From Mumia quercus (GTDB lineage Bacteria; Actinomycetota; Actinomycetes; Propionibacteriales; Nocardioidaceae), in assembly GCF_025506335.1 (NCBI RefSeq), contig NZ_JANZYO010000007.1:216308-280307 (forward strand): a DNA stretch of 64,000 bases. The letters are read 5' to 3'. The notes below the pieces were generated by a model. That model was not told the origin of the DNA. It saw nothing but the letters and a program-made list of their open reading frames with translations, and did no database searches. The position numbers and the translations under genes were made by a program. Below are positions 25,675 to 34,700 of this stretch, in pieces. Positions within the stretch are counted from its first letter, which is position 1, and every line of letters starts with the position of its first letter.

Positions 25675-26978
25675 CACCAGCCTCCGTGCACCAAGGGCTG
25701 GTAGCCGTGCGCGGCGAGCTCGTCGGCGCACGAGATCGGGGCGTGCGCGACGGCGCGCCCGTCCGCGTCGGGGGCGAAGACCTCCGACGAGAGCACCTGG
25801 TTGTCGAACCCCACCACCTCGCGGATGCTCTCGACCACGCGCGCCTGCCCGCCGCCGAGGTGGGCGTCGTTGTGCTTGCGCATGAAGACGACGAAGTCGA
25901 GCGCCCCGGCGACCAGCAGGTGCGTGGCCTCGATGGGGAGCCGTTCGCGCGCCTGCAGCGCGTACGTGGCGATGCGGTTGAAGACCTCGACCGACGAGTT
26001 GGCGTGGATCGTCGACAGCGAGCCGTCGTTGCCCTGGCTCATCGCGTTGAGCATCGTGACGATCTCGTCGCCGAGCACCTCGCCGACGATCACGCGCGAC
26101 GGGTTCATGCGCAGCGACCGGCGCACGAGCTCGGCCATGGAGACGCTGCCCAACCCCTCGGAGTTGGGGAGTCGCTCCTCGAAGGCGACGACGTTCGGGT
26201 GGAGGTCCGGTGTCTCACCGAGCCCCAGCTCCAGCGCCCGCTCCACGGTGATGATGCGCTCGTGCGGCGGGATCTCGTTGGCCAGCGCCCGCAGCATCGT
26301 CGTCTTACCGGCGTTGGTGGCCCCGGCGATCATGATGTTCTTGCGGGCGGCGACGGCGGCACGGAGGAAGTCGGCAATGTCGGGCGACATCGTCGCGTTG
26401 GTCACCAGGTCGTCGAGGAACACCTTCGACATGCGCGCCTTGCGGATCGACACCGCGGGCCGCGAGCACACGTTCATGACCGCGGACAGACGGGAGCCGT
26501 CGGGCAGCCGCAGGTCGAGCTGCGGGTTGGCGGAGTCGAAGGGCCGGCTGGACAGGCCCGAGTGCGCGCCGAGCACCTGGATGAGCTCGACGAGCTCCTC
26601 GTCGGTCTCGGCGACCGGCGGGTAGCGCTCCTCGCGACCGTCGCCGTACTGGACGAAGACGGTGTCGCACCCGTTGATGTCGATGTTCTCGACCTGGGGG
26701 TCGTCGAGGAGCGGCTGGAGCCGGCCGACGCCGAACAACGCCGAGTGGATGGCGCTGGCGACCTCCGCCTCCGCGTCGGGCGGCAGCGGGGTACGTCCCT
26801 CGGCGATCTCGTACCGGGCGTGGTCCTCCAGGACCTGGACGATCAACGACCGGGCGTACTCGCGCTCGTCGTCGGTCGACATCGTCGCGAGACCTGCGGC
26901 CTGGTCACGGCGACGCTGCTCGTTGAGCCTGTCGGCGACCTGGCCGCGCAGGGTACGGACGAGAGAGTGATCGATCAC
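25674..26978 (-). CDS. tadA: TadA/CpaF pilus assembly ATPase
   Basis: A 434-residue type II/IV secretion ATPase that powers Flp pilus assembly. The N-terminal domain (about 1-150) includes VENIDINGCDTVFVQYGDGR. The motor domain has Walker A AGATNAGKTT, the Asp/His-box regions (PHERIITVERALELGLGE) and Walker B RVIVGEVLGDE, then MSQGNDGSLSTIHANS. The GTG start at 26978 overlaps the upstream stop by 4 nt (GTGA). The family forms hexamers at the cytoplasmic membrane. Confidence 0.95.
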   Translation of the reverse strand: MIDHSLVRTLRGQVADRLNEQRRRDQAAGLATMSTDDEREYARSLIVQVLEDHARYEIAEGRTPLPPDAEAEVASAIHSALFGVGRLQPLLDDPQVENIDINGCDTVFVQYGDGREERYPPVAETDEELVELIQVLGAHSGLSSRPFDSANPQLDLRLPDGSRLSAVMNVCSRPAVSIRKARMSKVFLDDLVTNATMSPDIADFLRAAVAARKNIMIAGATNAGKTTMLRALANEIPPHERIITVERALELGLGETPDLHPNVVAFEERLPNSEGLGSVSMAELVRRSLRMNPSRVIVGEVLGDEIVTMLNAMSQGNDGSLSTIHANSSVEVFNRIATYALQARERLPIEATHLLVAGALDFVVFMRKHNDAHLGGGQARVVESIREVVGFDNQVLSSEVFAPDADGRAVAHAPISCADELAAHGYQPLVHGGW

Positions 26979-27829
26979 CGGTGTGCTCCCGTCCACGGCC
27001 CGTGCTCGTCGTGGGCGTCCTGCGCCACGTCGCCCGGCTCGTACGCCTCGACCGGAGCCTGTGGGAGCGGGGACCCGTGCGCCACGGCCACCGCGAGCTC
27101 GGCGACGAGGGGGCCGGCCGACCGTACGAGGGCCAGCTTGTCCGGGCGCGACAGGGTCTGGCCCTGGAACAGGTGGGCCCCCTGCTCGTCGTACGCGAGG
27201 TGGTGCACGCCGGCGAGCTCCACGCCCGTGGCGGTGAGCGCGTCGCGGACCTCCCGCACCGTCTGCGTCCGCTTCGGCGGCGCGACGACGGCGACGTGCA
27301 GCGGCGAGCCGTACGCACCGCCGACGGCGTCGGCGACCGAGCGCAGGCGGTGGCGCAGGTGGACCACGCTGCTCGGCGTCGTGTCGACGAGGAGCAGAGC
27401 GGCGTCCGCGCTGGCGAGGAGGGCGTTCTGAGGGGTCAGCACCCCGATGCGGCCGAGGTCGGCGACCACGTCGTGCCGCGGAAGCCGCGACAGCAGCGGC
27501 CCGAGCTGAGGCCACGTCGACTGCAGCCCGCCGGCCTGCTCAGGGAACGGCGGGCCCAGCAGCACCTCGAGCCCCCCGACGAGCTCCTGGGTGTGCGCGT
27601 CGACGAGCTCGGGGTAGAGCGCCTTGCGCCCGGCCGCGGCGAGGCTCATGAGCCCGGTCTGGGGGTCCAGCGTGCTGCCGTCGGCAGCGGGCATCCGGGT
27701 GGCGACGTCGCTCCCGGACGGGTCGCACTCGGCGACGAGGACAGGGCGCGGCCAGAGCGCACCGAGCAGCAGCGACGTCGTCGTCACCCCGGGTGCGCCC
27801 TTGGCGGAGGCGAGGGCGATCAGCGCCAC
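26975..27829 (-). CDS. CpaE/MinD-like P-loop protein with altered Walker A
   Basis: A 284-residue protein in the CpaE/ParA position. It begins LIALASAKGAPGVTTTSLLL, a ParA-like P-loop, but the usual GK[ST] lysine is replaced (PGVTTT) and only an upstream signature-type lysine remains. Later regions match ParA relatives: VLVAECDPSGSDVATRM and HDVVADLGRIG. It probably localises the pilus machine rather than driving it; ATP binding is uncertain. The GTG at 27829 lies 1 nt after the SAF gene stop, and its stop overlaps tadA by 4 nt. Confidence 0.85.
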   Translation of the reverse strand: MALIALASAKGAPGVTTTSLLLGALWPRPVLVAECDPSGSDVATRMPAADGSTLDPQTGLMSLAAAGRKALYPELVDAHTQELVGGLEVLLGPPFPEQAGGLQSTWPQLGPLLSRLPRHDVVADLGRIGVLTPQNALLASADAALLLVDTTPSSVVHLRHRLRSVADAVGGAYGSPLHVAVVAPPKRTQTVREVRDALTATGVELAGVHHLAYDEQGAHLFQGQTLSRPDKLALVRSAGPLVAELAVAVAHGSPLPQAPVEAYEPGDVAQDAHDEHGPWTGAHR

Positions 27830-27830
27830 C

Positions 27831-28493
27831 TCAGCCCCCGCACCGCTCGTCGAGGTCCGCGCCCTCACCGACGGTGGCGAGGTAGACGGAGTCGTCGGCC
27901 AGCGCGCTGGCGAGGCGTGGGCCGCAGCTCGCGTGGACGCTGACGAGCACGGTGATGTCCTGGCTGGACGACAGCGCGCCGTCGTCGACCTCGCCGACCT
28001 GGACGACCTCGGCAGCGATGCCCGGGGACTCTCCGTCGGAGCCCGAGAGGTAGAGCCCGACCGGCGCGCCGCCGCGCAGCTCGGTGAGCGAACGCGTCGC
28101 CGGGGTCTGGATGGGGAACTGCGCCTTGCCCTTGCCGACGCCGGTCGACTCCGCGACCATCGCGGGGGTGAGCACCGTGCCGTCGAGGAGGCGCGCGGTC
28201 GCGTACTGGCCGACCACGGCGTCGCGGTCCTCGGCGGGCACGCCGCCGTCGTAACCCTCGGGAAGCGAGACCGTGCCGAGGTCACCGTCGGAGAGGCGCT
28301 GGCCCTGCGCGACCTCGCCCTCGATCCGGAGGAAGTCCGCACGGTCGCCGGCGCTCAAGGCGATCCAGCCTGAGAGAAGCGCGCCGCCCACGATCAGGAT
28401 CACCGCCAGCGCGGCGAGCGCCGGCCGGCGCTCCCTGGTGGAAGGGAGTCGCACGGCGGTGCGCGACTCACCCGCGGTCGGCAACTTGGACAT
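27831..28493 (-). CDS. SAF-domain protein, CpaB/RcpC-like
   Basis: A 220-residue protein with one N-terminal helix (ALAALAVILIVGGALLSGWI) followed by a SAF domain (FLRIEGEVAQGQRLSDGDLG ... VVGQYATARLLDGTVLTPAM). CpaB/RcpC proteins share this layout and help localise pilus proteins in the periplasm or on the cell surface. The C-terminal RcpC half is shortened, and a Cys pair lies near the end (HASCGPRL, DERCGG). It lies in the Tad gene order just before the CpaE-like gene. Confidence 0.85.
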   Translation of the reverse strand: MSKLPTAGESRTAVRLPSTRERRPALAALAVILIVGGALLSGWIALSAGDRADFLRIEGEVAQGQRLSDGDLGTVSLPEGYDGGVPAEDRDAVVGQYATARLLDGTVLTPAMVAESTGVGKGKAQFPIQTPATRSLTELRGGAPVGLYLSGSDGESPGIAAEVVQVGEVDDGALSSSQDITVLVSVHASCGPRLASALADDSVYLATVGEGADLDERCGG

Positions 28494-28558
28494 GGAGAGC
28501 CTCCAGCTGATGTCCGAGCGTCAACGTCAAGGGACGAACCTACACGTGGCAGGGTTCG

Positions 28559-28975
28559 TCACTCGTCCGCGGAGACGCTCTCAGGGGTGGTCGGGGTCTG
28601 GGGTGTCTTCTTGGTCCGCTCGCCCTTCGCCGGGGACGGCGTCGGTGCCGATGCGGACGGGGTGGCAGCGCCGCTGCGTTCGCGCTCTTGGCGCTCCTGG
28701 ATGTCCTGCTGGCGCTGGTACGCGCTGGTGACCGCCATCGCGGCGACGATCACGGCGACCACGATCACGCCGGCGATCACCGCGGGCCAGGTGGACCGGT
28801 GCTCGCGCCACGTCCGACGTGTCCCGTGCAGGAGCGCGGAGCGCAGCTGGCGGCGTCGGAGCGCGTCGGCCTCGAGGACGTACTTCTCCGCGTTCGGGGT
28901 GCGCGCGAGCGTGGTCCCCGGGGGCGGCGGGACCGCGCGCATCGGGGGCGGACGGCCCTGGTCGGCGTCGCTCAT
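28559..28975 (-). CDS. single-pass membrane protein of unknown function, 138 aa
   Basis: A 138-residue protein with a Pro-rich N-terminus (PPPMRAVPPPPGTT), a basic helical segment (ALRRRQLRSALLHGTRR), one transmembrane helix (WPAVIAGVIVVAVIVAAMAV) and a Ser/Thr/Pro/Lys outer tail. I recognise no family. It is joined to the MinD-like gene by an ATGA overlap and followed 65 nt later by the SAF gene, bridging the EccD side and the Tad side of the series. Confidence 0.75.
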   Translation of the reverse strand: MSDADQGRPPPMRAVPPPPGTTLARTPNAEKYVLEADALRRRQLRSALLHGTRRTWREHRSTWPAVIAGVIVVAVIVAAMAVTSAYQRQQDIQERQERERSGAATPSASAPTPSPAKGERTKKTPQTPTTPESVSADE

Positions 28976-30195
28976 CGGACGTCCGCGAGGCGGGCGGCGA
29001 CGTGGAGCAGCGCGAGCCGCGTCTGGGCGGTGACCTGGTCGGCGCGGAACGGGCGGCCGTGGCGCAGCGCGTCGTCGCGACCCAGCACCACCACCTGGCC
29101 GTCGGTGGCTCCGAGGACCTCCGACGCCCGCCGTGCCTCGTCGGCCGGATCGCCCTCCTCGCGGCACACGACGACCACGACCACGGATCGTGCTGCTGCC
29201 GGGTTGACCCGGTCGAGCCGGGCGAGGGCGACGCGGAGTGCACCGAGCCCGATCTCCCCGGGCCCGGTGACGACGACCGCACGGTCGCACCGGGCGACCG
29301 CGGCGTACGCGCCGTCCGTGGGGTCGTCGCCGGCGTCGACCAGCAGGAAGGTGTGCTGCGCGGTGAGCCGGTCGACGAGGCCACCCAGGTCGCTGCGCTC
29401 GAGCGGCTGGTCCCACGACGGCCCGTCGACGACGGCGAGGCCGCCGGCGGTGGTCGGGGGCGTGGCCGCGTCCGGCGCGGCCAGGAGGCGCCGCACGGAG
29501 TGGGGGTCCTGCACGCCGTGGAGCGCGCTCAAGGGCGGCGTGCCTGCCTGGACGTCGACGAGCACCGTACGGTCGTCGCGGAGGGCGGCGAGGACCGCGC
29601 CGACACCGGTCGCGACGGTCGTCGTGCCCACGCCGCCCTGCGCGGACACGAACGCCACCAGACGTCGTCCGGACTGTCGGCGCCGGACCGCCGCGACGAG
29701 GGCACGCTCGGCGTCAGCGGCCGACGCGCCGTCGAGCGTCACGAGGCCGCGCGCCGCCGCACGTACCCGCGACGGCCCGCCGGTGGCGGTCGGCGCCGGC
29801 ACGACCGTACGGGCGACGACCTCCTCGGCGGCGGTCGGCGGGTACTGGACGACGCCGGGGACCGGCGGTGCGTCCGCGGCGGGAGAGGCGGGCGGCGCCT
29901 GCCCTCGACGCGCCTGCGCGGCCCACTCCGGCCGCAGCGCGACGACGTTCGCGTCCTCCGGGCGGCTCGACGAGGGCGCTTCCCACGCCTGCGCGGGCGG
30001 ACGGGAGGCGGGCCGGTCGTGCTCCGGCGCCCAGCGGCGCTCGGGCGACTGGGTCTGCGGCGTGTCGAGACCGAGGCTGCGCGGGTCGATGCCCATGCGC
30101 GCCAGGTCGGCGGCAGCACCTTGGGCCTCCGCGCGGCGGCCGCGATCGGTACGGCGCGGGTCCGCGCCCTCGGGGGGCTGACGGTCGTCGGTCAT
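28972..30195 (-). CDS. MinD/ParA-like ATPase-fold protein, T7SS-associated
   Basis: A 407-residue protein. The first 170 residues are disordered and Pro/Arg-rich (PERRWAPEHDRPASRPPAQA). A MinD-like domain follows: FVSAQGGVGTTTVATGVGAV, where Gln and Thr replace the conserved Walker A lysines, DRTVLVDVQAGTPPL, and FLLVDAGDDPTDGAYAAV. This Pro-rich plus MinD layout matches EspI-type and related proteins linked to ESX loci, and Tad CpaE. GAGG precedes the ATG by 7 nt. It follows eccD in the same direction by 55 nt. Confidence 0.82.
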   Translation of the reverse strand: MTDDRQPPEGADPRRTDRGRRAEAQGAAADLARMGIDPRSLGLDTPQTQSPERRWAPEHDRPASRPPAQAWEAPSSSRPEDANVVALRPEWAAQARRGQAPPASPAADAPPVPGVVQYPPTAAEEVVARTVVPAPTATGGPSRVRAAARGLVTLDGASAADAERALVAAVRRRQSGRRLVAFVSAQGGVGTTTVATGVGAVLAALRDDRTVLVDVQAGTPPLSALHGVQDPHSVRRLLAAPDAATPPTTAGGLAVVDGPSWDQPLERSDLGGLVDRLTAQHTFLLVDAGDDPTDGAYAAVARCDRAVVVTGPGEIGLGALRVALARLDRVNPAAARSVVVVVVCREEGDPADEARRASEVLGATDGQVVVLGRDDALRHGRPFRADQVTAQTRLALLHVAARLADVR

Positions 30196-30250
30196 CGCAC
30201 GTCCTCGTTCAGATCGTCGTCATCGGGTCGCCGTCATCACGTCGTCGTCC

Positions 30251-31609
30251 TCAGACCATGTCAGAGAGCCGGTCGAACAGGCCGACCGCACCGCAGGCGA
30301 GGACGATCGCCTGGATCACCAGGAGAAGCTCGACCAGGTTGAGGAGTCGCTTCACGCGAGCCCGGCTGATGCCCGAGATCTGCACGGAAGCGACCGCGAC
30401 GGCCAGCGCCCCGAGGCCGAGGACGACGACGACCAGCCACTGCGTCGCGTCGATCTCGGCGACCTCGCGGACCAGCTGCGCCCCGAGCACGACGAGCCCG
30501 GCCACGCGCAGGGGCAGCATGTGGGTCACGCGCGAGAAGATCCGCGACCGCGACAGGGCCAGGAGGCCGACGACCAGCGCGAGCCACCGGTCCCAGCGTG
30601 CGTCGGAGAACGTGAGGACGACGCCGCCGACGCCCGTGACCACGGCGATCGCGGCGAGGGAGCCGACCAGCAGGCCGTTGCTCTCGCGGTAGCGCGCCGC
30701 GATGGCCTCCCGCGACATGGTGCCGGCGTTGCGCACGCGGTAGTCGGCGCTCGCGAGGCCGCCGACCGACAGCGACACCCGCGGCGCGACCCCGACCGCG
30801 AGGAGCACCAGGACGACCACCACGCGGAGCGTCTGCCTCGCCTCGACACCGAGGGCGTCGGTGACCGCGAACGCACCGGCGACGGCGAGCAGCACCACCG
30901 CGAAGGCGACGTACGGGGTCGCGAGCGGCGTCGCCGCGCGAGCCACCCCCGCGACGACGGCGACCAGCGCGAACGCCGCCACCGCTGCGAGCGACGCCGT
31001 CCAGCCGGACCAGGCGCCGAGCGCGGTTCCGCCGACGTACGCCCACACGAGGGCGACGACGAGCACCGGGCGCACCGACCACGGGGCAGCCGCACGCGCC
31101 GCCCAGCCCGCGAGCCCCGCCAGGGCGACCGCGCTGGCGATCCCTCCACCGGCGACCGCGCCCGCGGCCGGCGGCTCCCACGCGGCGGCGAGACCGCTGA
31201 GCAGACCGAGGCACCTCAGGGCGAGCACCCCCAGCGCGACGGCGGTCGTGACCACCCAGAACGTGAGGGTCGTCGTCGGGGTCCATGCACCGCCCGCGGA
31301 CTCCGTGGCGTCCTCGACCGCGTCGCGTACGTCCTCGACCGAGGCAGGCTCGACACTGACCGACCGGGGGCGGAGCTCCAAGACGTCACCGTCGAGGACG
31401 CCCGCCTCCTCGAGCGTCTGCCCGAGGCCGAGCGTCGCGCCGCCGACACGGGCCAGCGACAGGCCGGCCTGAGGAGCCTCGCTCGCGCCGCAGTAGCGGA
31501 TCACCTGCGCGACGACGTCGGCGAGCGGCAGCGCGCTCGGCAGCGCGAGGTCGACACGCCGCTCCTCAGTGACGACCGTGACCCTGCTGTAGGCGGTGAG
31601 CACCGGCAC
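30251..31609 (-). CDS. eccD: EccD-like type VII secretion membrane protein
   Basis: A 452-residue protein. The first 90 residues form a ubiquitin-like domain (YSRVTVVTEERRVDLALPSA ... LSLARVGGATLGLGQTLEEAGVLDGDVLELRPR). They are followed by about 11 hydrophobic helices (for example TFWVVTTAVALGVLALRCLG and VLVVALVWAYVGGTALGAW), the EccD channel layout. EccD forms the inner-membrane vestibule of ESX secretion. The GTG at 31609 is chosen because GGGAG lies 6 nt upstream; the frame has other starts. It diverges from eccC across 128 bp. Confidence 0.92.
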   Translation of the reverse strand: MPVLTAYSRVTVVTEERRVDLALPSALPLADVVAQVIRYCGASEAPQAGLSLARVGGATLGLGQTLEEAGVLDGDVLELRPRSVSVEPASVEDVRDAVEDATESAGGAWTPTTTLTFWVVTTAVALGVLALRCLGLLSGLAAAWEPPAAGAVAGGGIASAVALAGLAGWAARAAAPWSVRPVLVVALVWAYVGGTALGAWSGWTASLAAVAAFALVAVVAGVARAATPLATPYVAFAVVLLAVAGAFAVTDALGVEARQTLRVVVVLVLLAVGVAPRVSLSVGGLASADYRVRNAGTMSREAIAARYRESNGLLVGSLAAIAVVTGVGGVVLTFSDARWDRWLALVVGLLALSRSRIFSRVTHMLPLRVAGLVVLGAQLVREVAEIDATQWLVVVVLGLGALAVAVASVQISGISRARVKRLLNLVELLLVIQAIVLACGAVGLFDRLSDMV

Positions 31610-31737
31610 ACCCCTCTCCCCTGCACGCGTGGCTCCGTCCGCGGTGCTCGCGGCGCGCGCGGCCACCGCGAGGCGTGGACGCCGTGGAGCATATCGTTTG
31701 CGAGGACAACGCCTCTGCCCCCACCACGAGGACGGCG

Positions 31738-34700
31738 ATGAGTACGACGCTCGTCAAACGGCCCCCGCGCACCGCCCCTCCGCGCGTGGACGACGCTCCC
31801 CTGAGCATCCACGAACCGCCGCACCGTACGCAGGCGCCGACGCCGGCGGCCGGGATGACGATGCTCATGATGCCGATCATGAGCGGCACCGGGTCGCTGA
31901 CGATGGCGCTGACCCAGAAGGACCGCCCGATCCTCGTGGTCGCGGGCTTCCTCGTGCTCATCGGGTCGATCGCCATCGGCGTCGTGATGATCGTCAGCCA
32001 GCGCGGTGGTGCGCGCCGGCAGATGCGCGAGTCGCGCGAGCGCTACCTCGACTACCTCGAGGAGATGCGGCTCGCCGTACGTGAGCGCGTGACCGCCCAG
32101 CGTACGGAGCAGGCCTGGCGGTTCCCGCGTCCTGACGAGCTGATCGGCCTGGCCGCCGACGGCACCCGGCGGTGGGAGCGGCGTCCGTCCCACGACGACT
32201 TCCTCGCCGTACGTCTCGGGACCGGCGAGGTGCCGCTGTCGAGCGGGCTGGCGCTCGACGTCGACACCGGCCCGCTCAACGAGTTCGACCCGCTGTGCCT
32301 CAACGCCGCGGAGGAGCTCCAGCAGCACTACGCCACGTTGTCGGAGCAGCCGCTCACGCTCCCCCTCCGCCAGTGCGGCCAGGTCGCGGTCGTCGGGCAC
32401 CCGGGCGCGACCCGTGCCGTCGCGCGCACCCTGCTGGCCCAGCTGGTCACCCTGCACGCGCCGGGTGACCTCGACGTCGCCGTCGTACGCCCGGAGGAGG
32501 CCGCTGCCGACTGGGACTGGGTGAAGTGGCTCCCGCACACGCAGAGCGGCCGGACCTTCGACGGCGAGGTCCCTGCGCGCCGGGTGGCGACCTCCGTCGC
32601 CGCCCTCACCGAGCTGCTCGGCGCCGAGCTCGACGAGCGCCTCGACCGCTACCAGCGCAGCCGCGGCGCGGGCGTGGTCGGGTCTCACCTCGTGGTCGTC
32701 GTCGACCACGCCGGTGGCAGCGGCGGGCATCTCGAGTCGCCGGACCCTGCGATCCCGCTCCAGGCGCTGGGCATCCACGTGATCACGCTCCTGCCCTCGC
32801 CGCGTCACGAGCCGCGCCCGCTGGACGTCCGCGTGGAGATCGGCTCCGACGGCTCCCTGTTCACGAACGTGCACCCGGTCCCGTTCCGCGCCGACCTCCT
32901 CGCCGAGGGTACGGAGACCACCCTCGCCCGCACCCTCTCAGGGCTGCGGCTGAGCGCGGAGGAGGGCGGCGAGAACGGGCTCGAGGGCTCGGTCGGCCTC
33001 GCCGAGATCCTCGGTGTCCGTGATCCGGCCCGGCTCGACACGCGGCAGACCTGGCAGCCGCGGGCGCTGCGCGACCTCCTGCGGGTCCCCATCGGCGTCT
33101 CCGAGCAGGGCTCGCCGGTCCTGCTGGATCTCAAGGAGTCCGCGCACGGCGGCATGGGCCCTCACGGTCTGGTCGTGGGTGCGACCGGCTCAGGCAAGTC
33201 GGAGATGCTCCGTACGCTCGTGAGCTCGCTGCTGGTGGGGCACGGACCGGACCGGCTCGCGCTGATGCTGGTCGACTTCAAGGGCGGCGCCACGTTCGCC
33301 GCGATGGAGCACATCCCGCACCTCGCCGGCATGATCACCAACCTCCAGGACGACCTCACGCTCGTCGACCGCATGCGCGACGCCCTCTACGGCGAGATGC
33401 AGCGCCGCCAGGAGGTGCTCAAGTCCGCCGGCAACCTCCCGAACGTCACGGCGTACCAAGAGAAGATCGACGCCGGCGAGCCGCTCGAGCCTCTCCCCCA
33501 CCTGCTCGTCATCGTCGACGAGTTCTCCGAGCTGCTGACGGCCAAGCCCGACTTCGCCGAGCTGTTCGTGGCGATCGGCCGGATCGGCCGCTCGATCGGC
33601 GTCCACCTGCTGCTCGCGACCCAGAAGCTCGAGATGGGCAAGATCCGCGGGCTCGAGTCGCACCTGTCGTACCGGATCAGCCTGCGGACGTTCTCCGAGT
33701 CGGAGAGCCGCGACGCGATCGGGGTGCCCGACGCCTACCACCTGCCGCCGGAGCCGGGCTCGGGCTACCTCAAGGTCGACACGACGGTCTTCGAACGCTT
33801 CAAGGCCGCCCTCGTCTCGAGCGCGTACGTCCCCCCGACCGAAGGGCCGAAGACGTCGGTCCCCGTCGTCCCGTACGTGGCGGTGAACGGGATCGGCGCC
33901 TGGATCGCCGAGCAGGCCGCCGCCGAGCGTCAGGCGTCCCTCGACGAAGCGGCTGCCGAGGCGGCTTCGCGCAAGGGCGGCCCCACGGTGCTCGACGTGC
34001 TGTGCGAGCAGATGACGGCCTCAGGCGCGCCGCGGGTCAGGCCGGTCTGGCTCGACCCGCTGCCCCCCGTCCTCACGCTCGACGCCGTCCAGGTGGTCGA
34101 CGAGCCGGGAGAGCCAGCGACCGTACGCGCCGCGCTGGGGCTGGTCGACGAGCCTGCCAAACAGGCGCAGTACGCGCTGGAGTGGGACTTCACCGGTGCG
34201 GGCAGCAACCTCGTGCTCGCCGGCGCGCCGCAGACCGGCAAGAGCACGCTGCTGCGCACGATGGTCGCCTCCCTCGCGCTCCGCTACGCGCCGGGGACCG
34301 TCGCGTTCTACTGCATCGACTACGGCGGCGGCACGCTGCAGGCGCTCCGCACGCTCCCCCACGTCGCCGCGGTCGCCACCCGCAACGACCCCGAGCGCAT
34401 CAACCGCACCGTGCAGGAGGTCATGGCCGTCCTCGACGAGCGCGAGGAGCTGTTCCGCCGCTACGACCTCGAGAGCATGCAGGACTACCGGCGCGCACGC
34501 GAGGAGGGACGCATCCCGCGTGACGTCCCCGGTGACGTCTTCCTGGTCATCGACGGCTGGGCGACGTTCCGCGAGGAGTACGACGCACTCGACTACGCGG
34601 TGGACGAGATCGCGGCGCGCGGCGGCGCGTACGGCGTCCACGTCGTCCTGACCGTCACCCAGAGCATGCAGATCCGGATGCGGATGCAGCCGTCGTTCGG

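Noticed and set aside
25686..27431. 581-codon plus-strand open frame
   Set aside because: It is opposite tadA and the CpaE-like gene, which have strong motifs; no ribosome-binding site or family was seen.
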